Shown: positions 19,880 through 27,050 of the stretch, one piece after another
Position numbering within the stretch: the stretch's first letter is position 1
Layout of the letters: every line of letters starts with the position of its first letter
NCBI RefSeq assembly: GCF_900240975.1
Contig: NZ_LT968776.1
Span: 1,240,001 to 1,304,000, forward strand
Reading direction: 5' to 3'
DNA length: 64,000 nt
DNA from: Mycobacterium sp. 4858
GTDB lineage: Bacteria; Actinomycetota; Actinomycetes; Mycobacteriales; Mycobacteriaceae
Notes under the pieces: generated by a model
Seen by the model: the letters and a program-made list of their open reading frames with translations, nothing else
Database searches by the model: none
What the model was told of the DNA's origin: nothing
Made by a program: the position numbers and the translations under genes

Positions 19880-20995
19880 ATGACCCTCGGGCAAGTGTTC
19901 GACACTCGGCAGAATGCGCTCAACGCCTGGCGGCTGACGCTGGCGACCACGGTGATCGTCGGTCACTCGTTCATCCTCACGGGCCACCCATGGATGGGCG
20001 CGCATTACCTCGCCGACGGCGGGGTCGACGGATTCTTCGCCGTCTCGGGCTTCCTCATCACCGCGAGCTGGCTTCGTCACCCGCACCTGCGGGATTATTC
20101 CGCGGCCCGAGCCCTGCGCATCCTTCCCGGCTACTACGTCTGCCTGGTCGTCACCGCGTTCGTCATCGCGCCGATCGGCGTGGCGATGCAGGGAGGCGCG
20201 GCGCTCAAGCTCCTGCTCTCCGCCGCGCCGGTCGAGTACGTCGCCATGAACAGCGGGGTGATCCTGCTCAAGGCCGACGTCGGCGGGACGCCCCAAGGGG
20301 TCCCCTATCCGGGGAGCTGGAACAGTTCGCTGTGGACGTTGGCTTTCGAGCTGGCGTGTTATGCCGCGGTCGCCGCTATCGGTATCGCCGGGCTTGCCCA
20401 CCGCCGGTGGGTCTCCCCCGTGATATTGGCGGTGGCGGTCGTCGGCGAGGCGTTGTCGCCGCCCATCGCCCCGGACCAGCCGTGGGCGGGCCAGTTCGCC
20501 GCGGTGACCGCGCGCTTCGCCGTCATGTTCGCGGCGGGCGCGTTGCTCTACCAGTGGCGCGACAAGATCCCCGCCCGCTGGTGGCTCGTCGCGGTGAGCG
20601 CGGCCGTCGTCGCGTTGAGCGGCACCCTGCTTCCGCATTACCGGTTGCTGGGCGGGATTCCGCTCGCGTACGCCATCATCGCCTCCGGTGCACTGCTTCG
20701 AAACGAACGCCTGAGGCTCCGCACCGATCTGTCCTATGGCGTGTACATTTACGCCTTCCCGGTTCAGCAGCTGCTGGTGATCTGTTGGCCCGGCCGGCCG
20801 AATGCGGTTGCGCACGCCGCCGTTGCGGCGATGGCCACGCTGCCGTTGGCCGCGCTGAGCTGGTTGCTGATCGAGAAGCCCGCGATGTCGCTCAAGTCTC
20901 GGCTGTTGCGAAAGTGGGCGCTCGAAGAGGAACCCGTCGCCGCGGCCGACCTCATGGTTGATGAGCCGGGTGGCGAACTTCCCGAGCCCGCCTAG
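19880..20995 (+). CDS. Acyltransferase-3 family membrane O-acyltransferase, copy 3
   Basis: A 371-residue member of the same tandem family, beginning MTLGQVFDTRQNALNAWRL. The early His is in VGHSFI, and the DGFFAVSGFLIT block and ILPGYYVCL are conserved. It is the most divergent of the three in the middle region and has a shorter acidic tail. ATG 19880 follows a GGCGGAGG ribosome-binding site. Its 3' end overlaps the convergent small membrane protein gene by 44 bases. The function can only be stated as membrane O-acyl transfer. Confidence 0.88.
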   Translation: MTLGQVFDTRQNALNAWRLTLATTVIVGHSFILTGHPWMGAHYLADGGVDGFFAVSGFLITASWLRHPHLRDYSAARALRILPGYYVCLVVTAFVIAPIGVAMQGGAALKLLLSAAPVEYVAMNSGVILLKADVGGTPQGVPYPGSWNSSLWTLAFELACYAAVAAIGIAGLAHRRWVSPVILAVAVVGEALSPPIAPDQPWAGQFAAVTARFAVMFAAGALLYQWRDKIPARWWLVAVSAAVVALSGTLLPHYRLLGGIPLAYAIIASGALLRNERLRLRTDLSYGVYIYAFPVQQLLVICWPGRPNAVAHAAVAAMATLPLAALSWLLIEKPAMSLKSRLLRKWALEEEPVAAADLMVDEPGGELPEPA

Positions 20996-21344
20996 TCGCC
21001 AGCTCCCCCGCCCACAACAGCACCGTCAGCACTTCGGCGCTCACACTGATCGCCGCGTGCGGCGCCGGCTCCCAGCCGCGCTCCAGAAAGCCGTCCAGGC
21101 CAACGGTTCTGGACATGAGGAACGCCACCAGGGAGCCACCCGCCACGGCCGCGCCGGCCCAGCGCAGCCATCCCGGGCCGCCGGCGAGTATCAGCACGGC
21201 TATCGCGAACGAGACGCTGGCCTGCACCAGGAACGCGGCGCCGATCTCAGGGATGTGCCGGTAGCCGTGGACATACAGGTAGGCGTGGCCGGCGGCGCTG
21301 ACCGCCAACGACGTGGCCAGGCCGATGCGAAGCAACAGAGTCAT
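20952..21344 (-). CDS. Small four-helix membrane protein of unknown function
   Basis: A 130-residue protein with four hydrophobic segments (about residues 3-22, 35-55, 60-80 and 95-115). It starts MTLLLRIGLATSLAVSAAGHAYLY and ends in a basic tail. I do not recognise a named family with confidence. Its ATG overlaps the stop of the metallophosphoesterase by four bases, so it is translationally coupled as the last gene of the sigma/Rieske operon. A role as membrane partner of those extracytoplasmic proteins is likely but unspecified. Confidence 0.75.
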   Translation of the reverse strand: MTLLLRIGLATSLAVSAAGHAYLYVHGYRHIPEIGAAFLVQASVSFAIAVLILAGGPGWLRWAGAAVAGGSLVAFLMSRTVGLDGFLERGWEPAPHAAISVSAEVLTVLLWAGELATRRAREVRHPAHQP

Positions 21345-22264
21345 TGCAGCGCCTGCTCTTTCAACGCCAGTGCGGTCTCGCCCCGGGTGTAACTGACCTC
21401 GCGGATCCCGAGTGCGTCGCGGAGCTTGCCGGCCGGCAGGGTGACCGGCTTGGGCGCCGCCCCTTCGCCGGGTCGCGGCAGCGGGTACGCGGTCGTCGTC
21501 CCGCTGTAGAACGTCACCTTTCCCTCCGTCTTGGAGAACAGTTGGTGCACATGGCCGTTGAGGCAGGTGACCGAGGAGAACCGGCGCAGGTAGGACAGCG
21601 CCTGGCCCGCATCGTCGGTGCCCCAGCCCCAGTCGGGGTACATCGCGAACAACGGGATGTGGCTGAACACGACGATGGGGGTGTCGCTCGACAGCCGCGC
21701 GACGTCCTTCTGAACGAAATCGAGCTGGTCGGCGCCCAGGTGACCGAGCTTGCGCAGGTTCAACGTGTTCACCAGCGCGATCACGTGCACGCCGGCGATG
21801 TCGAAGCTGTACCAGCCGTCGCCGACGGATCCCGCGCCGAAGGCGTTTCGGTACTTCTGCCCCGCGTCGTCGACCGAGTCGTGCTCCCCGGGCACGGTGA
21901 ACACGCGCGGAGTCTTCAAGGCGCTCATCATCTGCTTCACCTGGTCGAACTGTGCGGGGCTGGACAGGTGTGTCAGGTCACCGGTGTGAACGACGAAATC
22001 CGGTGTGTAGCCGAGGTTGTTGACCTGGTCGATCGCGTGGCCGAAGGTGGCGGAGACGTCGGGGTTGGGCGCCCCGGTGAAGCCGATGTGGCTGTCGCTG
22101 ATCTGCGCGAACCGCAGCGTGGGCCGGCCCTGCGCGCGCTGCTCGGCCGCCCCCGCGCCGGCGACATGCGAGATCACCTCGCCGCCGACCACGGCGAACC
22201 CGACCGCCGCGCCGAACCACGCCGTGTGCCGGATCAACTGACGGCGACTCATGTCGGGGTTCAT
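21341..22264 (-). CDS. Exported metallophosphoesterase with a Tat-type signal
   Basis: A 307-residue calcineurin-like phosphoesterase with a dinuclear metal site. The motifs appear in order: D-S-H in ISDSHIGF, GD in HTGDLTH, GEHDS in the place of GNHE, SHIPL and NGHVH. The N-terminus MSRRQLIR followed by a hydrophobic stretch is a twin-arginine signal, so the folded enzyme is probably exported. It overlaps the cupredoxin gene upstream and the small membrane protein gene downstream by four bases each. A wider frame in the same phase upstream is spurious. The substrate is unknown. Confidence 0.88.
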   Translation of the reverse strand: MNPDMSRRQLIRHTAWFGAAVGFAVVGGEVISHVAGAGAAEQRAQGRPTLRFAQISDSHIGFTGAPNPDVSATFGHAIDQVNNLGYTPDFVVHTGDLTHLSSPAQFDQVKQMMSALKTPRVFTVPGEHDSVDDAGQKYRNAFGAGSVGDGWYSFDIAGVHVIALVNTLNLRKLGHLGADQLDFVQKDVARLSSDTPIVVFSHIPLFAMYPDWGWGTDDAGQALSYLRRFSSVTCLNGHVHQLFSKTEGKVTFYSGTTTAYPLPRPGEGAAPKPVTLPAGKLRDALGIREVSYTRGETALALKEQALQ

Positions 22265-22650
22265 CGCGTCACCACCACGGTGCCGCGCATCATCGGGTGG
22301 ATCGAGCAGACGTAGTCGAAAGTCCCGGGGGCGCTGAAGGTGTGGGTGAAGGTCGCCCCGGTGCCCATCCCGGGCGAGTGGAACGACCCGTCGCTCGCGA
22401 CCACCGTGTGCGGTTCTTCGTCGCGGTTGGTCCACGTGACGGTGGTGCCGGCCGCGACGGTCAACGTGGCGGGCGCGAACGCGAAGCCGTCGATGTTCAC
22501 CTGGTCGCCGCTGGCCGGGGCCGCCGGCGCGGTGATGGACACCGAGCCCATCGACATGCTGGTGCCGGAGCCGGCGGCGGGCCGGGAAGCCGAGCAGCCC
22601 GCCAGCAATACGGCGGCGAGTGCGGCCGCCGAGAGTTTGGTAAGCATCAT
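22261..22650 (-). CDS. Cupredoxin (plastocyanin/azurin-like) lipoprotein
   Basis: A 129-residue blue-copper-type protein. The signal peptide ends in the lipobox LLAGC, so it should be lipid-anchored on the outer face of the membrane. The mature part has the copper ligands in the usual order: His in EEPHTVV, then Cys, His and Met in YVCSIHPMMRG. It probably shuttles electrons or binds copper. The adjacent Rieske protein is the obvious electron-transfer partner. The gene overlaps the phosphoesterase start by four bases and lies 30 bases after the Rieske stop. Confidence 0.9.
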   Translation of the reverse strand: MMLTKLSAAALAAVLLAGCSASRPAAGSGTSMSMGSVSITAPAAPASGDQVNIDGFAFAPATLTVAAGTTVTWTNRDEEPHTVVASDGSFHSPGMGTGATFTHTFSAPGTFDYVCSIHPMMRGTVVVTR

Positions 22651-22680
22651 GCCCAGGAATAGGGCGGCGCGTTACACCAC

Positions 22681-23382
22681 TCAGGCGGGCTGGTCGGGAC
22701 GGCGGGGCGCGAACACCTCTATGACGCCGTCGGCCTCGCGAACCAGCAACGGCGGCAATGGTTTCGGAGCGATCGGCAGCTGATGGGTGAGCACCTGTCC
22801 GGCCGGCGAGAAGGACGTCGAGTGGCACGGGCAGCGCAACCTGTCGCCGGGCGCGTCGAACCACAGCCTGCACCCTTGGTGCGTGCACACCCCGGAGATG
22901 GCCTGGGGCTTGCCGTCGACGCGGCGGACGAAGCCGCTGACCGAACCGAGGTCGAAGGGATGCATGACCCCGTCGGGCACATCGGAGCTGGCGGCCACCC
23001 GCTGCCAGGTTCCGGCGTTGGGCTTCAGCGGCGCGTTGTCGGCGGCGGGAACGCCGCCGGATCGACCGTTGATCACCGCCCGGTCGATGGACACCGCGGT
23101 CACCGCGGCGGCCGCGGCGGCAGAGGTGCCGACGATGACCTGGCGGCGGGTGCTGCTGTGCGTGCGCGCGGCTTGTGGCCGGGCGTCGGACATCTGCTCG
23201 GCGAGGCGGCGGTGCAGGTCGTCGAGGAATTCCTGCCGCGGGGCCTGGTCCCTGCGCCCGGCCGCGCGAAGTTCGATCGCGGTGCGCAGCTGCGCGGCCT
23301 CGAAGTCGTCGGGAGCGAACGGCCTGGGCCGCCGGCCCCGCAACAGGTCGTCGACGTATCGGCGCAACCCGCGCGCGTTCAT
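22681..23382 (-). CDS. Rieske [2Fe-2S] protein with a cytoplasmic N-terminal domain and a Tat-like anchor
   Basis: A 233-residue protein. Residues 1-75 are charged and helical. Residues 77-100 (STRRQVIVG and an Ala-rich stretch) look like a twin-arginine signal anchor. Residues 120-225 form a Rieske domain with ligands Cys166/His168 (CTHQGC) and Cys184/His187 (CPCH), plus the disulfide pair Cys171/Cys186. Its start overlaps the ECF sigma stop by four bases. Anti-sigma factors usually sit in exactly this position with this topology (cytosolic helical domain, one membrane span, external sensor). I see no zinc HxxxCxxC motif in the N-domain. A sensor or anti-sigma role is therefore a hypothesis. 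Confidence 0.88.
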   Translation of the reverse strand: MNARGLRRYVDDLLRGRRPRPFAPDDFEAAQLRTAIELRAAGRRDQAPRQEFLDDLHRRLAEQMSDARPQAARTHSSTRRQVIVGTSAAAAAAVTAVSIDRAVINGRSGGVPAADNAPLKPNAGTWQRVAASSDVPDGVMHPFDLGSVSGFVRRVDGKPQAISGVCTHQGCRLWFDAPGDRLRCPCHSTSFSPAGQVLTHQLPIAPKPLPPLLVREADGVIEVFAPRRPDQPA

Positions 23383-23927
23383 GCCGGGCCCCCCTCGTTG
23401 ACCTGCGCCGCCAGCCGCAGCGCGCGATGCTGGAGCACCTTGGCATTGGCGACGCTGACCCCGAGCTCCGCGGCCGAGTCCTTGATCGAATGCCCTTGCA
23501 GGAAGCGCAATTCCAGGATCTGCCGGTAGCGGTCCGGCAGGTTGTCGAGGACCCGGGCGACACGCTGGGGCGCTGTGCTGATCGCTTCCTCACTCTCCGG
23601 TGGTTGTTCGATGTCGTCGATCGAGGTTATCTCCCGGCCCAGGGTCTCCCGCCAATGCGCGGCCAGCACCGTGCGCGCGGTGACCCGCAGGTAGGCGCGC
23701 ACCTCGCCGACGCTCGCGGTCAGCCGCAGCGGCCGCAGCGCGGCGAGGAAGACCTCGGCGGTGAGGTCCTCGGCGTCGGCCCGGTTCCCGACCCGGGCGA
23801 ACAGCGTGCGGTAGACCCAGGACGCGTTGTCCTGGTATACGGCCTCCCAGTCGGGGTAGCCCTCGTCAAAGCCGCTGTCGGGCACCGCCCGCAGGGGTCG
23901 TTTGACCGGTTCGTTTCGTGCCGCCAC
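23379..23927 (-). CDS. ECF-type RNA polymerase sigma factor
   Basis: A 182-residue extracytoplasmic-function sigma factor. Region 2 includes WVYRTLFARVGNRADAEDLTAEVFLAAL. Region 4 includes LPDRYRQILELRFLQGHS followed by the helix-turn-helix IKDSAAELGVSVANAKVLQHRAL. The start is GTG 23927 after GTGGAGGAGG. It heads an operon with the Rieske, cupredoxin, phosphoesterase and small membrane genes. No recognisable anti-sigma gene is adjacent, which makes the Rieske protein the candidate regulator. An ECF-type promoter lies upstream. Confidence 0.9.
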   Translation of the reverse strand: MAARNEPVKRPLRAVPDSGFDEGYPDWEAVYQDNASWVYRTLFARVGNRADAEDLTAEVFLAALRPLRLTASVGEVRAYLRVTARTVLAAHWRETLGREITSIDDIEQPPESEEAISTAPQRVARVLDNLPDRYRQILELRFLQGHSIKDSAAELGVSVANAKVLQHRALRLAAQVNEGGPA

Positions 23928-23938
23928 GTGCCTCCTCC

Positions 23939-23973
23939 ACCCGATGAATACCGAATCGGGTTACACCCGGTAT
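23939..23973. repeat. Interlocked inverted repeats upstream of the ECF sigma operon
   Basis: ACCCGAT (23939-23945) pairs with ATCGGGT (23955-23961). ATACCG (23948-23953) pairs with CGGTAT (23968-23973). The two pairs interlock around the presumed transcription start of the sigma operon. They could be an operator or alternative leader hairpins. Confidence 0.35.
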
Positions 23974-24000
23974 CACGGTGCGGCGAGCGAGGTTTGTTCA
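23972..24000 (-). promoter_or_regulatory. Candidate ECF-type promoter of the sigma/Rieske operon
   Basis: On the minus strand TGAACA (24000-23995) is followed after 17 bases by CGTGAT (23977-23972). The AAC and CGT cores are those of ECF promoters. It overlaps the 3' end of the upstream FAD enzyme gene. Either the local sigma factor (autoregulation) or SigL could read it. Confidence 0.45.
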
Positions 24001-25397
24001 CTGAGGAGCTCGTCGAGTTTGGTGGCGGTGGCCGAGAACACCGATTTGGCGATGCCCAGCATCCGCTCGCGCACCCGGGGCTTTGCCGACGCCGGAGGCA
24101 GCAGGTGACCGATCAGGTGACCGAACAGGTCCAGGCGCGCGGCGGACATCCACCCCGTGAGGTCGGGGTCCTCGAGCCAGCGCAGCTGATTGCTGTAGTC
24201 GGCCAGCGCCAGCCGCAGCCAGTCCAGGTCGGTGTCGGGATGTGGCAACGGCACGCACAGTTCGTTTTTCGTCGGGTCGTCGTGGTACGCGGCCTCGACA
24301 TGGGCGATGAGCGCTGCGCTGAAGACCTGCTGGCATCCGCGCACGCTTTGCAACGTGATCCGCCCGTCATCGAAAATCGGTGTCGCCGGGCGCTTTTCGG
24401 CACCGTCGGCGGTGCAGTCGATGTACAGAGCGTTGCCGTCGCTCGCCACCGTGCCGCCGTCGAGGACCATCCTGTCCGCCTCGACGCGCAGCAGGTGGCC
24501 CAGCCGCACCACGTCGGCGATGCGCCGCAGCTGCTCGAGTTCCAGCCGGGTGACGGTCGCGCACCGATACATGGTCGGGCGGACCGCCGGATCTATCCGC
24601 AACACGCCGCCGGATTCCTCGAGCCGCGCGAACAGGTCCTCGACCGACGTGGCGTCGCTGATGGCGCGAAGCTGCGCGATGAAGCCGGCTTTGATCTGGG
24701 CGGCGAACAACGGCCCGGGCTGCATCCGCGCGCGGTCCAGCAGCCAGGAGTCGCGGGGCGCGATCCAGGTCAGCCGGTCGGGCGCGATGCCCTGGCCCAG
24801 CAGCCACAGGCAGGTGTCGATGCCGGTCTTGCCGGCCCCGACGATCACGTAGCGCTCGTGCGCACCGAGTCTCGGCAGGTCGTTGGGGGGCACGCAGGCG
24901 ATGCCCGGCGCGACCGGATAGGGCGGCGGCCGCATGGCCGGCACCGTGACGTGCATGTAGGTGGCGTCGACGACGCGGCGCGTCGCGCTGACGGTGTGGT
25001 CGGTCCCGGCCAGCGTGGTAAACCGGCCTTCCCCGCGGTATTCGCTCATCGGGAAGTAGGTGACCCGCCCGCTCGCCAACAGCCGCCTGCGCAGCACATG
25101 GTCGTAGTAGGCGCACACCTCGCCGGCGGTGGCCAACTCGTAAAGCCCTTGGTTCCAGCCGATTCTGTCGATCGAGTCGCCACCCAGCTGCAGCGAGTTG
25201 ACGCCGTAGAACGCCGAGGGCTGATGCAACCGCACGAACGGGTAGGCCATGGTCCAGTGCCCGCCCGGCTGGTGGTTGCGGTCGACCAGCACCACCCGCG
25301 CGTCGGTCGCTGCAGTCTCGGTCACCAGCGTGTCGGCGAACGCCATCCCCATGGCGCCCGCGCCGACCACCAGGTAGTCCGCCTCGATGGTGTGCAT
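23973..25397 (-). CDS. FAD/NAD(P)-binding oxidoreductase of unknown substrate
   Basis: A 474-residue flavoprotein. An N-terminal FAD dinucleotide fold (YLVVGAGAMGMAFAD) is followed by a PGGHW segment as in flavin monooxygenase-like enzymes. A second Rossmann motif (YVIVGAGKTGIDTCLWLL) lies near residue 185. C-terminal conserved parts include QVFSAALIAHVEA. The start is ATG 25397 (MHTIEADYLVV); a GTG at 25421 is an alternative. It lies just downstream of the TetR gene on the same strand (about 20 bases), so both are probably one transcription unit. The reaction catalysed cannot be deduced. Confidence 0.8.
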   Translation of the reverse strand: MHTIEADYLVVGAGAMGMAFADTLVTETAATDARVVLVDRNHQPGGHWTMAYPFVRLHQPSAFYGVNSLQLGGDSIDRIGWNQGLYELATAGEVCAYYDHVLRRRLLASGRVTYFPMSEYRGEGRFTTLAGTDHTVSATRRVVDATYMHVTVPAMRPPPYPVAPGIACVPPNDLPRLGAHERYVIVGAGKTGIDTCLWLLGQGIAPDRLTWIAPRDSWLLDRARMQPGPLFAAQIKAGFIAQLRAISDATSVEDLFARLEESGGVLRIDPAVRPTMYRCATVTRLELEQLRRIADVVRLGHLLRVEADRMVLDGGTVASDGNALYIDCTADGAEKRPATPIFDDGRITLQSVRGCQQVFSAALIAHVEAAYHDDPTKNELCVPLPHPDTDLDWLRLALADYSNQLRWLEDPDLTGWMSAARLDLFGHLIGHLLPPASAKPRVRERMLGIAKSVFSATATKLDELLSEQTSLAAP

Positions 25398-25417
25398 ACG
25401 CCTGAAGGCTAGCGCGC

Positions 25418-25990
25418 TCACCCGATGTCGGCGGCCGCCGCGCGAAGGTCGTCCAGGGCTTTGCGCGCCAGTTCGCCCAGGTCTTGCTCGTCATCCGCGG
25501 CAAGCCACGCGGCGAATGCCTCCTTGAACGCGAGGCCTCCGATTTCGGCCGCCAGCGTCGCCGCCCGGTCCGCCACCCCCCGCGCGCGCAACGCGTCGGC
25601 CATGGCCGCGGCGAGGCCGACCTGTTTGAGCGTGTCGCGCTCCTGCAACTCGGTGCTGCTGGCGATGACGGCTTTCAACCGGGGGGCGAGCTCGCGATTG
25701 AACGGCGTCATCGAACCGGCGGCGCGCTCCAGCCCGCTGGCGACCGCGGCGAGCGGAGTGGCGTCCGCGGGCGCCGACGAGATGCCGTCCACCAAGAGCC
25801 GCGACAGGGTCGCCTGGCCCGCCGCCAGCACCTCGCGCTTGTCGGGAAAGTACCGGAAGAACGTGCTCTTGGTCAGGCCGGCGCGCTCGGCGATCTCGGC
25901 GACCGTGGTCCGGTCGTAGCCCTGCTCGGAAAACAGATGCAGCGCGGCCTCGACCAGCCGCAGCCGCGCATCCGGTTCCCATCGGGGCAT
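25418..25990 (-). CDS. TetR family transcriptional repressor
   Basis: A 190-residue TetR regulator. The N-terminal helix-turn-helix reads LFSEQGYDRTTVAEIAERAGLTKSTFFRYFPDK (residues about 19-51, quoted here in part as the family core TTVAEIAERAG). A C-terminal ligand-binding domain follows. The start is ATG 25990 (MPRWEPDARLR). A long open frame continuing upstream in this phase is the complement of the SDR gene and is not coding. The gene is divergent from the SDR gene, with two tandem palindromes between them that are the likely operators. Confidence 0.92.
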   Translation of the reverse strand: MPRWEPDARLRLVEAALHLFSEQGYDRTTVAEIAERAGLTKSTFFRYFPDKREVLAAGQATLSRLLVDGISSAPADATPLAAVASGLERAAGSMTPFNRELAPRLKAVIASSTELQERDTLKQVGLAAAMADALRARGVADRAATLAAEIGGLAFKEAFAAWLAADDEQDLGELARKALDDLRAAAADIG

Positions 25991-26001
25991 CCCGTCATCG
26001 T

Positions 26002-26027
26002 AGCGATGCGACCTTTGTCCCATCGCT
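26002..26027. promoter_or_regulatory. TetR operator candidate 1
   Basis: Arms AGCGATGCGAC (26002-26012) and GTCCCATCGCT (26017-26027) flank CTTT and match at ten of eleven pairs. The core GATGnGAC-N4-GTCnCATC is shared with the second palindrome, 33 bases away centre to centre (about three helical turns). Confidence 0.65.
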
Positions 26028-26035
26028 CTGGTAAC

Positions 26036-26059
26036 GTGATGAGACATAAGTCCCATCAC
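26036..26059. promoter_or_regulatory. TetR operator candidate 2
   Basis: Arms GTGATGAGAC (26036-26045) and GTCCCATCAC (26050-26059) flank ATAA and match at nine of ten pairs. It lies just before the ribosome-binding site GAAGGAG of the SDR gene. Binding here would block transcription of the SDR gene. Confidence 0.65.
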
Positions 26060-26074
26060 TCGAAGGAGTTGATC

Positions 26075-26971
26075 ATGCGCGTTTTCGTCACGGGCGCCAC
26101 GGGCGGGATCGGTTCGGCCGTCCTGCCCGAGCTCATCGGTGCGGGCCACGAAGTTCTGGCGCTGGCGCGCTCCGACGCGTCGGCGCGGGCCGCCGCGTCC
26201 ATGGGGGCCGACGTGTTGCGCGGCGACCTCGACGATCCCGAGAGCCTGTCCAAAGGCGCGGTCCAGGCCGATGGCGTCATCCACCTCGCCTTCCTGCACT
26301 TCGACGACTTCGAGAAGGCGGTCGCTCAGGAGGCCGCTGCCGTCGAGACTTTCGGCGCCGCTCTCGCGGGGAGCGGCAAGCCGTTCATCATGGCGTCGGG
26401 CACACCGCGCATCGCGGGACGCCCCTCCACCGAACGGGACCCGATGCCGACCGAGGGACCCATCGGCGGCCGCGGCCGCAACGCGCACGCCGCCCTGGAA
26501 CTGGCCGCCAAGGGGGTCCGGTCGGCGGTGGTGCGCCTCCCCCGGTCCGTGCACCGGGCTGCCGGCCCCTGCGGGTTCGCGTCGCTGCTCGTCGAGGCCG
26601 CGCGACGCACCGGGGTCTCCGGCTACGTGGGCGACGGGAGCCAGCGCTGGCCGGCCGTGCACGTCCTCGACGCCGCGCGCCTGTTTCGCCTGGTTCTCGA
26701 AGACGCCACGCCCGGCACGGTGGCCCACGCCGTCGCCGACGAGGGCGACCCGATGCGCGCGCTCGCCGAGGTCATCGGGCGGCAGCTCAACGTGCCCACC
26801 GCGTCGGTCCCGGCGGAAAGTTTCGGATTCCTCGGCGCGGTCTTCGCAACGGACCAGCCGGCGTCCAGCGAGCTGACCCGCGAGCGATTCGGTTGGCAGC
26901 CCACTCATCCCAGCCTGCTCGAGGACCTGGCGGCCGGAAACTACCCCGAGGCGCCCGTGGCGAACTTGTAG
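26075..26971 (+). CDS. NAD-dependent epimerase/SDR-type oxidoreductase
   Basis: An atypical/extended short-chain dehydrogenase of 298 residues. The N-terminal nucleotide motif is VTGATGGIGSAV and a DxxD segment (GDLDDPES) follows. The middle contains GRNAHAALELA in place of the usual YxxxK, as in SDRs of the NmrA/3-beta-HSD-like group. The start is ATG 26075 after CGAAGGAGTTG. Expression is probably controlled by the divergent TetR protein through the twin palindromes directly upstream. Substrate and direction of the reaction are unknown. Confidence 0.85.
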   Translation: MRVFVTGATGGIGSAVLPELIGAGHEVLALARSDASARAAASMGADVLRGDLDDPESLSKGAVQADGVIHLAFLHFDDFEKAVAQEAAAVETFGAALAGSGKPFIMASGTPRIAGRPSTERDPMPTEGPIGGRGRNAHAALELAAKGVRSAVVRLPRSVHRAAGPCGFASLLVEAARRTGVSGYVGDGSQRWPAVHVLDAARLFRLVLEDATPGTVAHAVADEGDPMRALAEVIGRQLNVPTASVPAESFGFLGAVFATDQPASSELTRERFGWQPTHPSLLEDLAAGNYPEAPVANL

Positions 26972-27002
26972 GTGTCCTTGCGGCGCTCGACCGCGGTTAC
27001 TA

Positions 27003-27018
27003 GGATATCCAAGTATCC
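27003..27018. promoter_or_regulatory. Inverted repeat before mmsA
   Basis: GGATA-TCCAAG-TATCC lies about 35 bases upstream of the mmsA start in the 79-base spacer. It is the only symmetric element there. It may be an operator of the mms operon or a part of its promoter. Confidence 0.35.
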
Positions 27019-27050
27019 GCCTCTCACGCGCGCACTAAACCGAGGACACC

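Noticed and set aside
21341..23593. A 750-codon minus-strand frame joining upstream sequence to the metallophosphoesterase
   Set aside because: The upstream part is the out-of-frame shadow of the Rieske and cupredoxin genes; the twin-arginine signal sets the true start at 22264.
25418..26908. A 496-codon frame with the TetR domain at its C-terminus, suggesting a fusion
   Set aside because: The N-terminal part is antisense to the SDR gene and has no family features; ATG 25990 gives a normal-length TetR protein.
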